From JAZGDL01 sp036477795 (GTDB taxonomy: Bacteria > Planctomycetota > Phycisphaerae > UBA1845), in the NCBI GenBank assembly GCA_036477795.1, contig JAZGDL010000437.1, positions 1 through 14,674 on the forward strand: DNA of 14,674 nucleotides, read 5' to 3'. Both the position numbers and the translations under genes were made by a program. Below, piece by piece: positions 7,886-14,674 of the stretch (position 1 is the stretch's first letter; the number at the start of each line of letters is the position of its first letter). Below the pieces are notes generated by a model, which did not search any database, had not been told where the DNA came from, and saw nothing but the letters and a program-made list of their open reading frames with translations.

Positions 7886-8717
7886 ACGACCGTGCCGGAT
7901 CGAACAGTGGAGTTTGGGGGGCGGACCCACGGATTCGAATCCGTGGGCTTCGGGGAGGGGCGTTGTAGTTTGCGTGGTGCTTGCTTGCCTTGTGGGGTGT
8001 GCATCAAACAAACCGGTCACGCCCGAGGTTGTCACCACAGGCGGGGTGCGAGAATCCCGGCACGCCGGGGTCGCACGAGCGGGAAAAACGCTCCCCTGCC
8101 GGGTCGCCGCTAAACAGGGGGGGGGATATGTGCTGGGGCCCGGGGATACGATCGACGTGAAGTTTCCATACAAGACGGAGCTGAACGAGTCGGTCCCGGT
8201 GCGTCCGGACGGAAGGATATCGCTGCAGATGATCGGCGATATAGATGCCGCAGGTCTGACGCCAGCGCAGTTGAGCGACAGCATCAACCAGCATTATGCC
8301 GAGGTCATTCGCGACCCCGGGGCCACGGTCATCGTTCGGAAATTCGCCCCGCAAAGAGTATATGTCGGCGGCGAGGTGTTGATGCCGGGCCCGATTGAAC
8401 TCCACGGACCTTTGACGTGCACTCAAGCGCTGATGATGAGCGGGGGCTCCAAGCCTACCGCCAACAAAAAGCAAGTTCTGCTGATTCGTCATATTGGCGA
8501 GGATGCCGGGACGGTGCGTACGTTGAACCTCGACCAGGTTCTGAAAGGCAAAGAGACGGACGTCGTGCTGGCGGCTAACGACGTCGTTTACGTGCCCAGG
8601 ACGGTCATTGCCGAGGTAGGTAAGTTCGTTAACCAATACATCAACAAGATCGTACCAAGAGCGATTGCGTTTCCGCTCACGTACGAACTGCATAGCGCCG
8701 TTGACTTTCCGAAATGA
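7875..8717 (+). CDS. OPX-family polysaccharide export lipoprotein (Wza-like)
   Basis: This 280-aa protein is predicted to form or gate the outer-membrane exit of the exopolysaccharide. It has a lipoprotein signal with lipobox LVGC (C42), a polysaccharide-export domain at about 84-156 (YVLGPGDTIDVKF, PVRPDGRISLQMIGD), and one SLBB domain at about 160-207 (RVYVGGEVLMPGPIEL). The start at 7875 overlaps the radical SAM stop and is preceded by AGAAGAGG. Two stretches look repeat-derived: residues 18-29, before the hydrophobic part of the signal peptide, and about 57-75, in the linker after the lipobox. The N-region is therefore unusually long (about 29 residues). It would work with a Wzc-type copolymerase that is not in the window. 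Confidence 0.9.
   Translation: MRPERPCRIEQWSLGGGPTDSNPWASGRGVVVCVVLACLVGCASNKPVTPEVVTTGGVRESRHAGVARAGKTLPCRVAAKQGGGYVLGPGDTIDVKFPYKTELNESVPVRPDGRISLQMIGDIDAAGLTPAQLSDSINQHYAEVIRDPGATVIVRKFAPQRVYVGGEVLMPGPIELHGPLTCTQALMMSGGSKPTANKKQVLLIRHIGEDAGTVRTLNLDQVLKGKETDVVLAANDVVYVPRTVIAEVGKFVNQYINKIVPRAIAFPLTYELHSAVDFPK
7926..7960 (+). repeat. Perfect 22-nt palindrome, divergent SPKRQRG-family repeat R4
   Basis: CCCACGGATTC at 7926-7936 is followed directly by its exact reverse complement at 7937-7947, then by CTTCGGGGAGGGG. The centre (CGGATTCGAATCCG) and the tail (CGGGGAGGGG) match the two ends of repeats R1, R2 and R5, so I read it as a shortened member of the family with the core deleted or replaced. 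It lies within the signal-peptide N-region of the OPX gene. Confidence 0.65.
8045..8093 (+). repeat. GGTGCGAGAATCC nested hairpin, copy 1
   Basis: GTGCGA (8046-8051) pairs with TCGCAC (8071-8076), and between them CCCGG (8056-8060) pairs with CCGGG (8065-8069). A second small hairpin follows (GAGCG at 8077-8081 with CGCTC at 8089-8093). The 13-mer GGTGCGAGAATCC at 8045-8057 recurs at 9162-9174 in the sugar-transferase gene, where it again encodes VRES. It encodes the linker after the OPX lipobox. Confidence 0.55.
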
Positions 8718-8720
8718 TCG

Positions 8721-8762
8721 CGATTTGAATCCGAGCCCCAAGCGCCAGCGCGGGGAGGGGAG
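8721..8762 (+). repeat. SPKRQRG-type palindromic repeat R5
   Basis: This copy reads CGATTTGAATCCGAGCCCC and continues through AAGCGCCAGCGCGGGGAGGGGA. It fills most of the 76-nt gap between the OPX stop and the sugar-transferase ATG at 8794. It stays open in the frame of the sugar transferase (PSPKRQRGEGR), so translation could begin further upstream than annotated. Confidence 0.8.
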
Positions 8763-8793
8763 ATTTGAAGGGAGAGAAGCCGTCTTGAACCGC

Positions 8794-9633
8794 ATGCAAG
8801 ATACGGGAGTGGCTGAAAGGGTCGTTGCGGCGGAGTTCTCAGCCCCGGAGTTGGTCGCCGACAATGAATTGGGGACGATTCCGAGCGCCGAGCGCCGGCG
8901 TGGGGAGGGGAGAGCGGACCGCGTCTCGTTGCGGTTGGGCCTGGCCGTCAAACGGGCCATCGATGTGGTTGTCGCTTCGATTCTCTTGGTATTATTGTTT
9001 CCGCTGCTGGTGGTGATCGGCCTGATCATATGGTGGGACTCCGGCTGGCCGGTGTACTTCAAGCAGATCCGCATCGGGCAAAACCGCCGACGAGCAAGTC
9101 CGAGCCCCAAGCGCCAGCGCGGGGAACAGCATGACAGAAAGCTGGTGCGAGACACGAAGCTGGTGCGAGAATCCTTTCTCGCACCCACGGGCGCGGAGCG
9201 CCGGTCGCGGAGTGGGTTGGGGCGGGAGTTTGGAATATATAAGTTCCGAACCATGGCGACTGACAGCCCGCTCTACGCCAAGACACCGGCTGACACGGAT
9301 GATCCACGCATCACACGCGTGGGAAGATTCTTACGATGCCGTTGCCTGGACGAGCTGCCTCAACTGCTCAACGTAGTGCGTGGAGAGATGAGCCTGATCG
9401 GTCCCCGGCCGGAAATGCCCTTCATCGTGTCCAAGTATCAGCCGGTGCATCAGCGACGGCTGTTGGTCAAACCCGGTATCACCGGACTGTGGCAACTACG
9501 CGGGCCGCGTGACCGCCCCATCCATGAGTCCATCGAGTGGGATCTCCAATACGTCGAGGAATGGTCTCTACGGATGGATCTTGCAATCATCTGGGAAACG
9601 GTGTGCTTCATGTTCAAAGCCCGAAACTGCTGA
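8794..9633 (+). CDS. Initiating sugar transferase (small monotopic phosphoglycosyl transferase)
   Basis: This 279-aa membrane enzyme transfers a sugar 1-phosphate from a nucleotide sugar to undecaprenyl phosphate, the first step of repeat-unit assembly. It has one hydrophobic re-entrant segment (about 56-81), the VYFKQIRIGQNRR strand, IYKFRTM, the catalytic Asp-Glu pair D186-E187 in LDELPQLLNVVRGEMS, LIGPRP, and KPGITGLWQL. Between QNRR and the strand leading to IYKFRTM lie about 45 extra residues (about 100-143) encoded by repeats; most relatives have only a few residues there. Residues 29-40 (IPSAERRRGEGR) are another repeat. The start is uncertain: ATG 8794, or a TTG at 8785 better spaced from GGGAGAG; reading further upstream would overlap the OPX gene. 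It is the last gene of its block. Confidence 0.88.
   Translation: MQDTGVAERVVAAEFSAPELVADNELGTIPSAERRRGEGRADRVSLRLGLAVKRAIDVVVASILLVLLFPLLVVIGLIIWWDSGWPVYFKQIRIGQNRRRASPSPKRQRGEQHDRKLVRDTKLVRESFLAPTGAERRSRSGLGREFGIYKFRTMATDSPLYAKTPADTDDPRITRVGRFLRCRCLDELPQLLNVVRGEMSLIGPRPEMPFIVSKYQPVHQRRLLVKPGITGLWQLRGPRDRPIHESIEWDLQYVEEWSLRMDLAIIWETVCFMFKARNC
8878..8913 (+). repeat. Divergent SPKRQRG-type repeat R6
   Basis: ATTCCGAGCGCCGAGCGCCG and the following GCGTGGGGAGGGGAGA match the R5 layout with several substitutions. It is translated as IPSAERRRGEGR in the N-terminal extension of the sugar transferase, in the same frame as R5 and R7. Confidence 0.6.
9099..9125 (+). repeat. SPKRQRG-type repeat R7 inside the sugar-transferase domain
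   Basis: The core GAGCCCCAAGCGCCAGCGCG plus GGGA is identical to R1 and R5. It is translated in frame as PSPKRQRGE within the catalytic domain of the phosphoglycosyl transferase. The left palindrome is absent. Confidence 0.8.
9140..9185 (+). repeat. Short tandem repeat and 10-bp hairpin (GGTGCGAGAATCC copy 2)
   Basis: AAGCTGGTGCGAGA occurs twice, 21 nt apart, giving KLVRDTKLVRES in the protein. The second copy opens a perfect hairpin: GGTGCGAGAA (9162-9171), loop TCCT, TTCTCGCACC (9176-9185). The 13-mer at the start is shared with 8045-8057. The following bases up to about 9225 (GGAGCGCCGGTCGCGG and neighbours) resemble a decayed R6-type copy but too weakly to call. Confidence 0.7.
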
Positions 9634-9656
9634 AGTGGACGTGGTTGGTTCGGCGT

Positions 9657-9673
9657 GGTCCGCACGGCGGACC
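9657..9673. terminator. Possible bidirectional terminator hairpin
   Basis: GGTCCGC, loop ACG, GCGGACC forms a perfect 7-bp stem in the 49-nt gap between the convergent sugar-transferase and proA stops; CGTG/CACG outside it can extend pairing across a bulge. Neither strand has a U-tract, so intrinsic termination is doubtful. The same core occurs within argG (14123-14143), so it may instead be a small palindromic repeat. Confidence 0.4.
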
Positions 9674-9682
9674 CTACACGGT

Positions 9683-10930
9683 TCATCGGTATTGCCCGGT
9701 GCCGCGAACTACATACCGTTGGGTGGTCAGCTCTTCCAGGCCCATGGGCCCGTAGGCGTGTATCTTGGAGGTGCTGATGCCGATTTCCGCGCCCAGCCCC
9801 AGTTGGAAACCGTCGTTGAAGCGTGTCGATGCGTTGACCAGGGTGCACGAGGATTGCACTGAATCGGTGAACAGCCGGGCATGATCCTCGTCGGCGGTGA
9901 GGATGGCGTCGGTGTGATTGGAGCCGAAGGCGGCGATGTGGGAGATGGCGGCGTGGATGTCCTTGACCACTTTGACGGCGATGATCAAATCCAGAAATTC
10001 GTGGCCCCAGTCTTCATCGGTGGCTGGTGTGGCCTTTGAGGCCAGGGCACAAACGGCTGCGTCCCCGCGCACTTCGACGCCTGAATCGTGAAAACTATCC
10101 ACCAAGGTGGGCACGAATTCCGTAGCGATGTCCTGGTGTACCAGAAGGGCTTCGGCAGCGTTGCAGGTGGCCGGCGCCGAGGTTTTCGCCGTTGTGCAAA
10201 TGTCCAGGGCTTGTTTGGTGTCGGCGGATGCGTCGACGAAAATGTGACAGACGCCCTGGAAATGCTGCACGGTGGGGATGTGCGAATGCTCATGGACAAA
10301 CCGGATCAGTTCGGTGCCGCCGCGGGGTATGACCAGATCGATATACTGATCGAGCCGTAGCAGTCTCTTGATGGCTTCGCGGTCGGAAGTGGTGAGCAGG
10401 GCGATGGCATCGGTTGTTACCCCATTCTTGGTGAGCACCTCTCGCGCTAATCGCGCCAGAGCGGTGTTCGAGCGGGCGGCTTCCTTGCCCCCCTTGAGAA
10501 TGCAGGCGTTGCCGGATTTGAAACATAGAGCGAAGGCGTCGATGGTCACGTTCGGCCTGGCTTCGTAAATCATCATGATAACGCCGAGCGGGGCACGCAC
10601 TTTGCTGACCTCCAGCCCACTGGGAGCGGTGTACTTCCTGGTGATTTGCCCGACGGGATCACTCAGCTCGGCCACCTGCCGCAGACCGTCGGACATTTGG
10701 GCAACGGTTTCGGGCGTCAGTGTGAGCCGCTTGAGCTTGGCCTCGGGCAAGCCCGATTCACGGGCGGTGCCGACGTCGTGGCGGTTGGCTTCCAGTATGG
10801 CATCTGCTCGTTCCTGCATGCGATCGGCCAGGTCTCGCAGCACCGCGTTTTTGGTCTCGGTGGATAGGGAGGCCACCGCCCGACTCGCGGCTCGGGCAGC
10901 GGCAGCCATCTCTTCAATGGGTTGCATCAT
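9683..10930 (-). CDS. proA: Gamma-glutamyl phosphate reductase
   Basis: This 415-aa cytoplasmic enzyme reduces gamma-glutamyl phosphate to glutamate semialdehyde with NADPH, the second step of proline synthesis. It is an aldehyde-dehydrogenase fold protein of normal family length. Visible hallmarks are PLGVIMMIYEARPNVT (about 114-129), LKGGKEA, and the segment TAKTSAPATCNAAE with the catalytic cysteine at C256. The C-terminal half has FGSNHTDAI and LGLGAEIGIST. I chose the ATG at 10930, whose A is also the last base of the proB TGA; GAGG lies 7 nt upstream. A second ATG follows at 10927, and a TTG at 10933 is less likely. The overlap implies coupled translation with proB. Confidence 0.97.
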   Translation of the reverse strand: MMQPIEEMAAAARAASRAVASLSTETKNAVLRDLADRMQERADAILEANRHDVGTARESGLPEAKLKRLTLTPETVAQMSDGLRQVAELSDPVGQITRKYTAPSGLEVSKVRAPLGVIMMIYEARPNVTIDAFALCFKSGNACILKGGKEAARSNTALARLAREVLTKNGVTTDAIALLTTSDREAIKRLLRLDQYIDLVIPRGGTELIRFVHEHSHIPTVQHFQGVCHIFVDASADTKQALDICTTAKTSAPATCNAAEALLVHQDIATEFVPTLVDSFHDSGVEVRGDAAVCALASKATPATDEDWGHEFLDLIIAVKVVKDIHAAISHIAAFGSNHTDAILTADEDHARLFTDSVQSSCTLVNASTRFNDGFQLGLGAEIGISTSKIHAYGPMGLEELTTQRYVVRGTGQYR

Positions 10931-12087
10931 CAATCTACCTCGTGCGCTTCGCGCTTGCCCAGCAATACCATGTCGTCGCGGCCTATGATCTCTCCGACGT
11001 ACTCGTAGCCCAGCACTTCCTTGAATTCCCTTTGCTGTTTTCCCATCATCCGGCGAATCTCGTCTGCGGAGTATGAAGTCAAGCCGACCGCGAAGGTGGT
11101 TCCGCTTTCATCCTGCACGTCGACCCGGGCACCCATGGAGAACCGGCCTTGCACATCGACCACGCCCGCAGGAAGCAGGCTGGCACCACGGCGCTGGACG
11201 GCGCGTTGGGCTCCGGCGTCCACCCGAACCGCGCCGCGGGATTTGGTGCGCACCGCAATCCAACGCTTGCGGGCACTGAGCTTGCTGCTGGCTGGCAGGA
11301 AGATGGTGCCGATGCGCTCGCCATCGAGAATGCGGCCCAGCATGCCCGGTTGCCGTCCATCGGCGATGATTGTCGGCACACCCCAACCGCTCGCAAGACG
11401 CGCCGCGGAAACCTTGGCCACCATTCCGCCGACTCCGGATTCACTCACCGACGAGTCGATATGCTCATCGACGGTGGAGCCGACGTCCACCTGATGGATC
11501 ACCGAGCCTTGCCGCCCGTTGCGCAGGACGCCGGGAACGGTGCTCAGAAGGATCAGAAGGTGGGCCGACGCGACGCTGCTGACCAAGGCCGCCAGGTGGT
11601 CGTTGTCGCCGATTTTCTCCTCGTCGTCGGCCAGGGGGTCGTTTTCATTAATGACCGGAATGATTCCCCGGCTTATGAGCACCTGCAGGGTGTGCCGGGC
11701 GCTCAGGAATCGGCGGCGATTCTCGATGTCCTCTTCGGTCATCAAGAGTTGGGCCACCTGCGTCTTGTGTTTGCCGAATGCCCGGACGAACGTGGACATC
11801 AATTTGTATTGCCCTATGGAGGCAGCCGCCTGCCGCTCTACCACGGCTGTGGGCGGACGGGGCATGTCCAATGCCGCATAGCCGGCTGCGACCGCGCCGG
11901 ACGCGACCACTACCACTTCGTATCCGCGCTGGCGGAGGGCGATTATATCGCCGGCGATCTCGGTGATGAACCTGCGGCGGAGCCGGCCCTTGTTGGAGAT
12001 TACGCCGCTGCCGACTTTGACGACGATCCGGTGTACACCGGCTATCTGGTGCTGGCGGACGCTGTCAACGGCTGGGTCGTTCGGCAT
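10930..12087 (-). CDS. proB: Glutamate 5-kinase
   Basis: This 385-aa cytoplasmic enzyme phosphorylates glutamate with ATP, the first and usually feedback-inhibited step of proline synthesis. The amino-acid kinase domain runs from about 18 to 280 (IVVKVGSGVIS, VVASGAVAAG, INENDPLADDEEKIGDND). A C-terminal PUA domain occupies about 295-380, as in full-length bacterial ProB. The usual DVDGLY motif is STVPGVL here. The ATG at 12087 has ACGGAG about 8 nt upstream. The in-frame ATG at 12270 would translate a palindromic element and is rejected. The first codons and the bases before them are duplicated 190 nt upstream. It is transcribed after argH and overlaps proA. Confidence 0.95.
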   Translation of the reverse strand: MPNDPAVDSVRQHQIAGVHRIVVKVGSGVISNKGRLRRRFITEIAGDIIALRQRGYEVVVVASGAVAAGYAALDMPRPPTAVVERQAAASIGQYKLMSTFVRAFGKHKTQVAQLLMTEEDIENRRRFLSARHTLQVLISRGIIPVINENDPLADDEEKIGDNDHLAALVSSVASAHLLILLSTVPGVLRNGRQGSVIHQVDVGSTVDEHIDSSVSESGVGGMVAKVSAARLASGWGVPTIIADGRQPGMLGRILDGERIGTIFLPASSKLSARKRWIAVRTKSRGAVRVDAGAQRAVQRRGASLLPAGVVDVQGRFSMGARVDVQDESGTTFAVGLTSYSADEIRRMMGKQQREFKEVLGYEYVGEIIGRDDMVLLGKREAHEVD

Positions 12088-12173
12088 CGCTAATTCTCCG
12101 TCAGCTTCGCAATTACGTGTTGGGAGTCCCGGTGCCACTGGCAGCTTGTACGTGTTGAGCGGTTTCAATCCCC

Positions 12174-12237
12174 GTAGCGCCACCCCTTGTGGGTGGCGCC
12201 GTCTGGTGAATGCGCCGCCCACAAGGGGCGGCGCTAC
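12174..12237. repeat. Double-hairpin palindromic element, copy 2
   Basis: The 64-nt element begins GTAGCGC and ends GCGCTAC. The left half folds as GCGCCACCC (12177-12185), loop CTTGT, GGGTGGCGC (12191-12199). The right half folds as GCGCCGCCC (12212-12220), loop ACAAG, GGGCGGCGC (12226-12234). The two 26-nt halves are also near-perfect inverted repeats of each other (24 of 26), so a large cruciform is an alternative fold. It sits in the argH-proB gap, between two copies of the proB start. Copy 1 is at 41-103. Confidence 0.85.
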
Positions 12238-12241
12238 AGAA

Positions 12242-12283
12242 CTGGCGGACGGTGTCAACGGCTGGGTCATTGGGCATCGCTAA
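12242..12283 (-). repeat. Vestigial duplicate of the proB start
   Basis: These 42 nt repeat 12052-12093 with 3 mismatches, exactly 190 nt upstream of the real proB start. The copy includes TTAGCGATG and codons reading MPNDPAVDTVRQ; the real gene reads MPNDPAVDSVRQ. Its ATG (12277) lies 2 nt after the argH TAG, a natural position for a coupled downstream gene. From that ATG the frame runs 54 codons through the palindromic element to a TAA at 12115-12113, so it is not a functional proB. It may be translated as a short peptide, or be a scar. Confidence 0.8.
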
Positions 12284-13477
12284 ACCCTGACCCGCTGAAG
12301 CAGTTCATCAGCGATGCGCAGCGTTTCGGCGGGGCTGGCGCTGCCGGCGGTTTGGTAGGCATCGACGCTATGGAGCGCACTATCGCAAGAGTCGCCCGAA
12401 GCCGGGGTCACGGCTACGGCGCGATGGGCATCACGCAATGGCGTACCCTGCAGAACCTGCTCTTCCATGCGAAGCGTGGCACTAATATCACCGAGCTTCA
12501 ATGAATCAGCCAGCCTGGCCGTATCGAAGTCAAGTTCTTGAAGAAACGCGTCCGCCATAGAGCAAAGCCCCAGAATGTTGTCGATGGCACGGTGCAGCAG
12601 CGGTTTGATGCATTGCAAGTCGCGGTTGTAACCGCTGGGCAGCCCCTTCAGCAACAGGACAGCCTGGGCGTGAGCGGCCATGATGTCGCAGCATTGGCCG
12701 CGGAGCAGCTCCATCGCGTCCGGATTGGCCTTGTTGGGCATCATGGAAGAACCGGTGCCGAATCCCGCGGGATACACCGTCCAGCCGAAGGGAGTCTGCG
12801 AAAACGCGATGACGTCGGTCGCGAATGACTGAAGGTGCAAAGCCGCTTGAGTGGCCGACGACAGCAATTGCAGGCATTCATCACGCGTGCCGGTGGAATC
12901 CAAGGCGTTGAGCGAAGGCCCATCAAAGCCCAGTTCAGCCGCCTGAATCGTTCGATCGATAGGAATGGAGGAGCCCGCCACCGCCCCGCTGCCCAACGGG
13001 CAATACCGCCGCCACTGGGTGAGGCACGATTCCAATTGATCACCAAGCCGTTCGAAGGCGGCAGCGTAGCGCAGCACCCAGAACCCCACCGTGCCCGGCG
13101 CGGCGAACTGACAGTGCGTTTGAACGGGGAAAACCATATGGGCCCAGTCCTTGGCGCGAATGCAGCACGTTCGAACGAGCTTCCCGGTTGCCCGCGACAA
13201 CCTGGCGCCGGCGTCGATGGCGTACAGTTTCAACAGGGTGGCCACCTGGTCGTTACGTGAGCGAGCCGTATGAATCTTCCGGCCCGCCTGGCCCGCAAGT
13301 TCCACCAGCTCCGATTCGACCCACGTATGCAGGTCCTCGGCGTCGGACTCGGGACATTCGCAGTCCGTGTACTGCTCCTCAAGCCGGGCCAGCCCATCGC
13401 GGAGGTCGGCCAGCTCGCCCTCCGATAGAATACCCGCCGCGAGCAGGGCTCGGGCATGTGCTCGTTGGAGCTTTAGT

Positions 13478-14674
<1,197 letters not shown>

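Noticed and set aside
7931..7944. GGATTCGAATCC resembling a tRNA T-arm
   Set aside because: No acceptor, D or anticodon arm can be built around it; it is the centre of a palindromic repeat within a coding region.
8004..9254. Long minus-strand open frame (416 codons) opposite the OPX and sugar-transferase genes
   Set aside because: It is antisense to two well-supported genes; its SPRWRLGLG motifs are only the reverse strand of the repeats, which stay open in several frames.
11149..12093. 314-codon plus-strand open frame opposite proB
   Set aside because: It is a shadow of high-GC coding DNA; proB on the minus strand has full domain support.
12160..12173. GGTTTCAATCCCC resembling the end of a CRISPR repeat
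   Set aside because: It occurs once, with no repeated unit, spacers or cas genes nearby.
12088..12270. Longer proB starting at 12270
   Set aside because: The extra 61 residues come from the repeat element and are in a different frame from the duplicated start codon; the 12087 start has family-typical length and a ribosome binding site.

Overview
The window is GC-rich chromosomal DNA, most likely from a planctomycete or close relative. Three things suggest this: short palindromic repeats that read through genes as 'SPKRQRG'-type peptides, a PEP-CTERM-type surface protein, and a polysaccharide locus made of GT4/GT2 enzymes, an OPX exporter and a small initiating sugar transferase. The assignment is inferred from recalled features of that phylum; there is no rRNA or other marker gene here.

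Layout. Plus strand, 112-4803: four glycosyltransferases. Two are tandem GT4 paralogues (112-1293 and 1421-2581), followed by a third GT4 (2681-3766) that overlaps a GT2-family enzyme (3763-4803). A textbook sigma-70 promoter (4913-4941) then starts a second block: a PEP-CTERM protein (5010-5765), a large radical SAM protein with a B12-binding-like N-terminus (5774-7885), an OPX lipoprotein (7875-8717) and a phosphoglycosyl transferase (8794-9633). The minus strand converges on this block and carries, in order of transcription, argG (cut by the window end), argH, proB and proA (14674 down to 9683).

How the genes fit together. The plus-strand genes look like part of an exopolysaccharide pathway. 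The sugar transferase would load the first sugar phosphate on undecaprenyl phosphate, the four glycosyltransferases would extend the unit, and the OPX lipoprotein would export the polymer. The radical SAM enzyme may modify a sugar or another envelope component; its substrate is unknown. The flippase, polymerase, Wzc-type copolymerase and exosortase are not in the window. The minus-strand genes make arginine (last two steps) and proline (first two steps).

The most striking feature is not a gene. At least five families of short palindromic or inverted repeats are threaded through the genes. They add termini to glycosyltransferases, supply probable Shine-Dalgarno sequences, lengthen the N-region of a lipoprotein signal peptide, and place about 45 residues inside the catalytic domain of the sugar transferase. 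A pair of near-identical 73-nt inverted elements (3 mismatches) brackets exactly one glycosyltransferase gene. The start of proB is duplicated around another palindromic element. No tRNA, rRNA, CRISPR array, insertion sequence or transposase gene was seen.
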